The notes beneath the pieces were generated by a model. It saw only the letters and a program-made list of their open reading frames with translations. It made no database searches and was not told the DNA's origin. A stretch of 11,874 nt of DNA. Source: Sanchytrium tribonematis (Eukaryota; Sanchytriomycota; Sanchytriomycetes; Sanchytriales; Sanchytriaceae). The DNA is taken from the NCBI GenBank assembly GCA_018985235.1, contig JADGIG010000243.1:1-11874 (forward strand), written 5' to 3'. Of the stretch, positions 7,801 to 11,874 are shown piece after piece. The stretch's first letter is position 1. Each line of letters begins with the position of its first letter. A program made the translations under genes and the position numbers.

Positions 7801-8930
7801 AATCGGGTAGAGAGCATAGTTTTTTCTAGCTCTTCATTTTCTGATTTGATCTGCTTCAACTTTGCTTCGGAAGAATGTTTTTTGGCATTTTCCTGCTGAA
7901 TTTCAATTTGAATTTCTTTTAAACTTAAAATAATGGAATCTTTTTTAGAAATTAAATCTCGTTGCTTTGATTCTTGAAAATCGGAGAGCTCCTTGACTTT
8001 CTGCTCATAGTTAGACTGAATACTTTCCATTTCTTGCTGCAATAAGATTATATCTTCCTTTTTAGTTTTAATTTCATTTCTAAGCGTAACCTCTTCTGCG
8101 ATAGGATCAGTTGTTAAAATACCAAAAAATGAGTCGTCGTTAGTGGCAGGGTTGTTAAATAAATCTGGCGAAATTTCTTTCTCGTCTGAAAGCCCTCTTT
8201 CCTCCTCAATTTTAACGCTATGCTTTATCATGGAATTTTCATTCTTTGCTTCTAAAAGATTTTCTTCTAATTCCAAATTTTCTTTTTTTAAAATGTTCAG
8301 AGATTTGCTCAAATCTTCTTTTTGCTGTTCTAAATCTACTTTGCTTGCTCGAATTGTGGATAGTTCTGCTTCAATTTTTACATTATGCGCCTGCGATTCC
8401 TCAATTAGTTTTTTCGAATTGATAAGCTTAAAATTCTGATCTTTGATCTCTGATTCTTGTGACATGTTTGAATTGACTAGTTCGTCGAATTTGGTTTGTA
8501 ACACATCCCTTTCTTGTTCCTCTTTAGTAATATCACTTTCTAATAACTCTAGTTCTTCTTTGATAACTTGTTTTTTAGACTTAGTTGACTCAATTAAGCT
8601 GACCAAATCTTCAAGTTCCTTTTGCTGATCTCCCAACAATGTTGTTTGTTTTTCTAAAGTGTTAAAATTTTCCAAAGATGATTTTTGATGGTTTAGTAAA
8701 TTTTCTAATTCATTTATGCGATCATCCTTAGCTGCTATTAGATTCTGCAATTCTTGAGAGTGTTCAAAAGACACTGAACTTAATAAATGTACAACTTTGG
8801 CTAATAAATCGTCGTCGTCATCTGTGGTGAATATTTTATCGTCTTTTTGAATGGATTTCCGTTTTTCTTGAAGCTTTTTAAATTTTGACCTACCAGCAGC
8901 TAATTTTTGGCTGCGGTCTGCAGAGTCCAT
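4836..8930 (-). CDS. large coiled-coil protein with C-terminal PACT domain (pericentrin/AKAP450/Spc110-Pcp1-like)
   Basis: The product is 1364 residues, nearly all heptad-rich, acidic, Glu/Gln/Lys/Leu-laden coiled coil. Residues ~1292-1364 match the PACT domain pattern: YLKELYFRKDLQYQKQYL, then NKFRMAAWMLIAIHRMK as the terminal basic, calmodulin-binding-like helix. PACT anchors pericentrin, AKAP450 and fungal Pcp1/Spc110-type proteins to the centrosome or spindle pole body. Residues 8-25 (SQKLAAGRSKFKKLQEKR) resemble the short KLEAGRxKLxxFRQRK motif that opens pericentrin and AKAP450; GM130 starts similarly. Both ends look complete. The coiled coil is broken by a proline-rich segment at ~605-675, with repeated K-x-IP units (NIPKLEKYIP, KIPDISKIPEL), and a weaker break near 255-280. 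The start is the ATG at 8928-8930, 58 bp from divergent ARP8. No intron is seen in the 4.1-kb frame. Inferred role: scaffold recruiting gamma-tubulin complexes at the microtubule-organising centre. The PACT assignment rests on visual motif matching. Confidence 0.85.
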   Translation of the reverse strand: MDSADRSQKLAAGRSKFKKLQEKRKSIQKDDKIFTTDDDDDLLAKVVHLLSSVSFEHSQELQNLIAAKDDRINELENLLNHQKSSLENFNTLEKQTTLLGDQQKELEDLVSLIESTKSKKQVIKEELELLESDITKEEQERDVLQTKFDELVNSNMSQESEIKDQNFKLINSKKLIEESQAHNVKIEAELSTIRASKVDLEQQKEDLSKSLNILKKENLELEENLLEAKNENSMIKHSVKIEEERGLSDEKEISPDLFNNPATNDDSFFGILTTDPIAEEVTLRNEIKTKKEDIILLQQEMESIQSNYEQKVKELSDFQESKQRDLISKKDSIILSLKEIQIEIQQENAKKHSSEAKLKQIKSENEELEKTMLSTRLLDDNESHLNDSISTAKDFSDQLKLQLDSLNEQINLAEEEKSDLDTQLGTIMKNIEETETQLDIAKNRLVYLEEELHSKVTKLEAVTSEVNSAETTIKDLEIKLNQKVEFTNTIQENANQNLSELMLKQESVDKEISKLQSKLAEKNKKLVALNAQITQEQYDESSAKYFDLDAEHKSLVQNITNKQKEILEAKQEGLIKLKTIKQEYDMVIDQIHKYKLDSHLLKVYNVLKFVANPTFKNIPKLEKYIPKEIKSLKIPDISKIPELNIEYSGPKIQQSSSSMIIGEMIDKLRSIDYTIPVIDISQIEKDVQERLQIEKTLKTNTDLMQFLNNKNKDIVSQIELVKRGIVENESTLESAQINLVRLDDEVFNLTEDIQNQKSVIQSLQAESEELQLQQENLTNEIEGMINENETLAQEQLRTEKMQENLNATLREMQLQLESDFKSISNEIEELKIEYPNLIDISLENGYKSEHGLVLDLQKVLQTLNEVKSQKIQLEQETIHISEKNEELAANLSNTKETVSATEFELEQELIKWQELISQYSNQKIYQVSDMKNVAQMILSELGSLRIDLAKKYEELQQDNDDYQEMIDKLQENLKLCGAQVSLMESKADKLETEISTEQTRMVALQSDYDDILLKKKKIRAELNQINMEYQELMQDLQREKQKRDDLLHIIANIENDVVNLEQDREELEEEPTMTEAPSLDNLKEFTSDSISIIRNIISTVVKEDEIYMNNLDSILLQEDPNILQRLDEIKGCLVNKNQQLSEFMEKLEQVKTPISSKESLDPQSPEQAQKTYDLDKHVKSLENVISQQMLEISQHKVHIQTLQSRLDDFFDAEQTITILEKEKREISEVLIEFKNHQDAIINENSLIKLEKLKLEQELRHYHQLKDQNRDYERQIAILLKKVNMNDLSKSTKYKSQYLKELYFRKDLQYQKQYLQREYQILLKKWGLVQHHLPLSPYPIRLNKFRMAAWMLIAIHRMKMKRIET

Positions 8931-8988
8931 TGTTTCGAAAATTATTGCAAATCATCAAAAGTCAAATTTTGTTTAAAACATTGGAGCT
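8931..8988. promoter_or_regulatory. 58-bp divergent promoter region between the PACT gene and ARP8
   Basis: The two start codons face away from each other across 58 AT-rich bases, so both 5' UTRs and core promoters must fit here or reach into the opposite coding regions. No clear TATA box is seen. Shared regulation is possible but not shown. Confidence 0.5.
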
Positions 8989-10892
8989 ATGCAAAGCACC
9001 AGCGAAATGGTTAGTGTTGATGAGCCTAAAAGAAAACGTAAGCCAAATGTGGTGAAAAAGCTTAAAAGTATCTTTGATAAGATACAGCCAGAACATAACA
9101 AAATCCTAGTAATACAACCAGGAAGTCATTTTATTCGCATTGGATTAGCTGATCAATTGGTTTGTCAAACCTACCATCATTGCATTGCTCACCCAAGTGA
9201 AAAAGACAAACCTATCGAATTTTATTATCCAGAGGAAGAAATTGAATATTCGCGCCAAGAAGTTTTACAGTATGTCAAAAAGCATAAAGTACGACCAATC
9301 CCAAATGGCAAAGTGAATGCTTCAAACTTTAACTCCAGTAGTCAGCAAATTGAGCTTGAGGATTACAATGATGCTTTTCTAATTGATTTTATAGAACCCA
9401 CCAAAGGCACCCAAAATTTAGACGCCAATGGCAATACTGATCCAATGGATGTGGATCAACCCGAATATTATGTTGGAGAGAAGGCAAGGAGAATCGCTTC
9501 CCTACACCACACTTATCCTGGATCAAATACCTTTAAACTTTTTTATCCAATTCTTTACGGGCTTCCAAACATCAGAGACTACTCATCTATAGAAGCAATT
9601 AAAAACGATCTTTATAAGATCTGGACTTTTCACGCTCTCAAATTAGTGGATAATTTTAAAGATTATTTCGTTATGCTGGTGGTAGATGATTTATTAGACA
9701 GAAAAACATTGGGCATCTACGCTTCGGTACTTATGGATATGATGGAATGTGCTGGAATCCAGCTGCTACATACCAGTGCATGCTGTGGTTTAGCAACTGG
9801 CTGGTCAACTACGTGTGTGGTTGACATTGGTGCCCAAAAAACATCAATCGCATGTGTTGAAAATGGGCTCTCACTTCCCTATAGCCGGATTTATTTGCCA
9901 GTCGGTGGTGATGATATCACATTATATTTGAGCTACCTTCTTACAGGCATAAATTTTCCAAAATTGAGCATTGATTCAAAGCCATGGCAATATGATGTGA
10001 TTGAAGATATTAAAAAGAATTTTGTTTCTCTAGAGCCACAAGAACTAAAATTGCAGCAATGTGAGATGTATTTAAGAGATTATCAATGCAAAACGGTTAA
10101 AATGGAATTTAAAATGTTTGATCAGCAAATAATTGCACCTTTTGTACTTCTTTACTTATATAGTTGTTATTTAATGACCATCTATTTGATACTCATGAGA
10201 AGCTCAATGATTTCAAGAAAAATATTTGTCTCTTTGTGGATGATCCAGACATGGGCATCACAGTGGAACGAATTAAACATTTGTGGAATAGAGTCTTCAT
10301 TAACAAGAGTGAAGATGAAAAAATTGGAAGAAAAGAGCAATATAGAAGTAGGAGTAGAGCACCCAATCTGATTACTGGTCTAGTTTGTTTAAATCACTTC
10401 AAGAAAGAAGAAAATTTACTTCCTGAGGAAAAGGTAATAAAGGTTGAAGATAAAAAGCAAATTGAAGATGTTGAACCTCAGGATAGTGACTCCGACTCTG
10501 CTAGCGTCGCTGAACAAGAAAATGCAGTCATCTCTTTTAATGAAGACGAGCTGAACAGTTTTTTTAGCGCACCGTTGGATACAGCCATATACCTTAGTTT
10601 GGTACGAGCAAGCATTGGTCAGCCAGACAAGATTGCCAAGTTTGGGAACAATATCTTGCTGACTGGCGGTGGTGGAAAGCTGAAATACCTCTCCAAGTTT
10701 CTAGAAGAAAAGCTTTCGGAAAAAATTCCTAAAGTGCAATGTAAAAAAGCCCCAAGAGAGTTGGATTCCGAATCTATTGCGTGGCAAGGTGCGGCAGAGA
10801 CTTCAAAAATAATCGATACTTGGGTGACTAAGCAGGAATGGGACATTAAACGAGAATTTGCAATTAATGATAAGGCTTATTTTGTTTGGTAA
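8989..10892 (+). CDS. ARP8: actin-related protein 8 (INO80 chromatin-remodelling subunit), two exons
   Basis: The coding sequence joins 8989-10143 and 10164-10892, giving 627 residues, close to the 624 of human ARP8. Arp8 is a nuclear actin-fold subunit of INO80 that helps bind nucleosomes. A basic KRKRK patch (14-18) could be a nuclear signal. The actin-fold landmarks run in order: ILVIQPGSHFIRIGLAD (39-55), YYVGEKARRI (160-169), VMLVVDDLLDRK (228-239), HTSACCGLATGWSTTCVVDI (261-280) with GAQKTS as the second phosphate-loop region, LPVGGDDIT, QQIIAPF|LLFNDHLFD across the splice (compare APMALF in animal Arp8), then ILLTGGGGKL (549-557) and SESIAWQGA. An acidic, serine-rich insert (~470-505) is typical of variable Arp8 loops. 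The first frame stays open to 10371 past the splice, but that tail has no Arp8 similarity. The start ATG at 8989 has another Met at residue 7. Confidence 0.93.
10144..10163 (+). other. 20-bp spliceosomal intron in ARP8
   Basis: The bases GTACTTCTTTACTTATATAG lie between codon 385 (ttt, Phe) and codon 386 (ttg, Leu), phase 0. They begin with GT and end with AG, with a pyrimidine-rich middle. Removing them fuses two frames that separately match the N- and C-terminal parts of Arp8, and gives IIAPFLLF with no residue gained or lost against the family's APMALF. Its length is not a multiple of three, so retention shifts the frame. A one-base frameshift is the alternative, but would not give so exact a join. 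Confidence 0.8.
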
Positions 10893-10944
10893 GCAACAGC
10901 ATTTATTTTAATTAAATCTTAAGAGTTTAATTACTATCATTCAT
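10893..10944. terminator. 52-bp convergent 3' region of ARP8 and CFD1
   Basis: The two genes end facing each other across 52 bp. On the minus strand AATAAA (reverse complement at 10902-10907) lies about 37 bases past the CFD1 stop, a good poly(A)-signal position. No AATAAA is seen for ARP8 within the gap, so its transcript may run into the CFD1 coding region. Confidence 0.45.
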
Positions 10945-11697
10945 TTATCGATTAGCTTCAATTGCAACTTTACACTCTGGCAAAAGTACTTTTTCTATAA
11001 CTTGACCTCGGTCTAATTTGTATCCTATTTCTGGAAGAATTGGTAGCTTATCCAAAAGTTTGACGTTAAATTGCTCGCACATTTCTTCTACATGTTTCTT
11101 TTTGCTAAATAAATGACTACACACATCACAGTGAGGACATACATAGCCAGACATATTTTCAATTACACCTAGGACTGGTAGACCAACGCGGTGGCAGAAC
11201 ATTAGTTCCTTTTTGACGTCATTCACAGCAACTTTTTGGGGCGTTGTCACAATAATAGAAGATAATGTCGAATCTTTGTTGTTTCTGAGATCATTTGCTT
11301 GAAGATATTCCACCAAAGTCAAATGCTCATCACTAGTACCAGGAGGGCAGTCAATTAGCAAAACATCCAGTTCCGGCCAATTTGTCTGAGAGATAAATTG
11401 CATAATTAAAGCATTTTTCTTCGGACCACGCCAAATTACAGGATCATCTTGATTTTCCATTAGAAATGAGATTGACATGATATACACGTTGTGTTTAAAA
11501 ACTGGCTCCCATCCGCTTTCGCTCATCCTAATCGACTCATTCAAACAGCCCATCATCCTACTTTGTGAAGGACCACAAAGATCAACATCGAGTATTCCAA
11601 CATGTTTAGTCTTTGATAATTGATGCGCCAAAATCGATGTGCACGAACTTTTTCCACAACCACCTTTTCCGCTCAAAATTAAAATTATTTGGGTCAT
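10945..11697 (-). CDS. CFD1: cytosolic Fe-S cluster assembly P-loop NTPase Cfd1/NUBP2
   Basis: The product is 250 residues of the Mrp/NBP35 P-loop family. With Nbp35, Cfd1 forms the cytosolic scaffold on which 4Fe-4S clusters are built for cytosolic and nuclear proteins. The deviant Walker A motif SGKGGCGKSS is at residues 9-18 (both lysines present). Switch-like LDVDLCGPSQSRMMG is at 36-50, VIWRGPKK at 87-94, Walker B-like DVLLIDCPPGTSDEHL at 111-126, and ENMSGYVCPHCDVC at 180-193, with the bridging CxxC as Cys187 and Cys190. The N-terminal four-cysteine ferredoxin-like extension of Nbp35/NUBP1 is absent, which points to Cfd1/NUBP2. At 250 residues it is slightly shorter than animal and yeast homologues (roughly 270-290), lacking some C-terminal tail. 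Cys14 replaces the usual Val in GKGGVGKS. The ATG at 11695-11697 fits the family N-terminus. Confidence 0.95.
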   Translation of the reverse strand: MTQIILILSGKGGCGKSSCTSILAHQLSKTKHVGILDVDLCGPSQSRMMGCLNESIRMSESGWEPVFKHNVYIMSISFLMENQDDPVIWRGPKKNALIMQFISQTNWPELDVLLIDCPPGTSDEHLTLVEYLQANDLRNNKDSTLSSIIVTTPQKVAVNDVKKELMFCHRVGLPVLGVIENMSGYVCPHCDVCSHLFSKKKHVEEMCEQFNVKLLDKLPILPEIGYKLDRGQVIEKVLLPECKVAIEANR

Positions 11698-11771
11698 TCT
11701 GAAGGGGTAAATTTTGTTGAATTATATTGCTCCATTTGTACATATAGTTTTCCTGATTTCCAGTTATATCC
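11698..11771. promoter_or_regulatory. upstream region of CFD1 and of a possible divergent gene
   Basis: These 74 AT-rich bases separate the CFD1 start from the next rightward ATG at 11772. By position they should hold the CFD1 promoter and perhaps a divergent one. No specific element is assigned. Confidence 0.35.
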
Positions 11772-11874
11772 ATGGAGTTTGATGTTTATCGATTTACTAA
11801 ACTCGGAATATTTGCAAATCGTGCCAATCTGAGAGTCGACGATTTATCGCTTATCGGGTAGAATGGGTATAAAT
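11772..11874 (+). CDS. possible 5' end of a divergent gene, cut by the window edge
   Basis: An ATG at 11772 opens 29 codons (MEFDVYRFTKLGIFANRANL, then RVDDLSLIG) to a TAG at 11859-11861. That stop overlaps a GTAGAA at 11858, which would serve as a GT donor if an intron of the ARP8 kind starts there; its acceptor would lie past the window. The layout (short gap from divergent CFD1) and the mixed amino-acid content suggest a real first exon, but no family is recognised and chance remains possible. Confidence 0.3.

Noticed and set aside
5626-8628. Several plus-strand frames (60-100 codons) rich in Ser, Cys and Phe inside the PACT gene
   Set aside because: Their composition is that expected from reading the complement of Glu/Lys/Gln-rich coiled coil; they are shadows.
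10144-10371. Continuation of the first ARP8 frame to a stop at 10371, giving a 460-residue protein
   Set aside because: The residues after Phe385 in that frame have no Arp8 character, while the other frame continues the Arp8 fold through LLTGGGGKL to the end. It is at most the product of a retained intron.
1-11874. Prokaryotic, phage, CRISPR or RNA-gene content
   Set aside because: All recognised proteins are eukaryotic families, there is no regularly spaced short-repeat array, and I found no tRNA- or rRNA-like stretch in the gaps.

Overview
The window reads as nuclear DNA from a compact, AT-rich, single-celled eukaryote. The genes are typically eukaryotic: an ASPM-like spindle protein, the V-ATPase c subunit, an F-box/LRR protein, a pericentrin-type PACT-domain protein, the INO80 subunit Arp8, and the cytosolic Fe-S scaffold Cfd1/NUBP2. 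The standard genetic code fits, because TAA, TAG and TGA all serve as stops. Intergenic gaps are tiny (19, 34, 52, 58 and 75 bp), and only one intron is convincing, 20 bp long. The V-ATPase c subunit has an opisthokont/fungal flavour. Together with spindle-pole/centrosome proteins this is compatible with an early-diverging, reduced fungal lineage (Rozella-like), but the exact taxon cannot be set from the sequence.

Layout, left to right. At 2-2140 (+) lies the 3' part of an ASPM-like gene, open at the left edge: about 21 IQ-like repeats with a 22-residue period, then the ASPM-type armadillo-like tail. It converges with the V-ATPase proteolipid gene (2160-2645, -). Next is an F-box/LRR gene (2721-3569, -). 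From 3374 to 5141 there is a rearranged stretch. A segment covering the 5' end of the F-box gene, its upstream spacer, and the PACT-coding 3' end of the neighbouring coiled-coil gene has been tandemly duplicated. The extra copies (a PACT relic at 3604-3879 and an F-box relic at 3891-4076) are decayed. About 720 bp carrying an unrecognised 125-residue ORF (4364-4741, +) sits at the start-codon end of the F-box relic. The large coiled-coil PACT protein (4836-8930, -) follows. It shares a 58-bp divergent promoter region with ARP8 (8989-10892, +), whose two frames join cleanly across a 20-bp GT-AG intron. ARP8 converges with CFD1 (10945-11697, -). The last 103 bases may hold the start of another rightward gene.

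Functionally, two products (ASPM-like and PACT protein) belong to the spindle pole and are of calmodulin-binding families. The rest are housekeeping functions: vacuolar proton pumping, ubiquitin-ligase adaptor, chromatin remodelling and Fe-S assembly. There is no sign of an operon, phage, CRISPR array or RNA gene. The points that most deserve a second look are the 20-bp intron, the PACT/F-box duplication with its inserted orphan ORF, the 41-bp perfectly conserved spacer, and the ASPM-like array in which the IQ core is mostly replaced by Phe-Asn.
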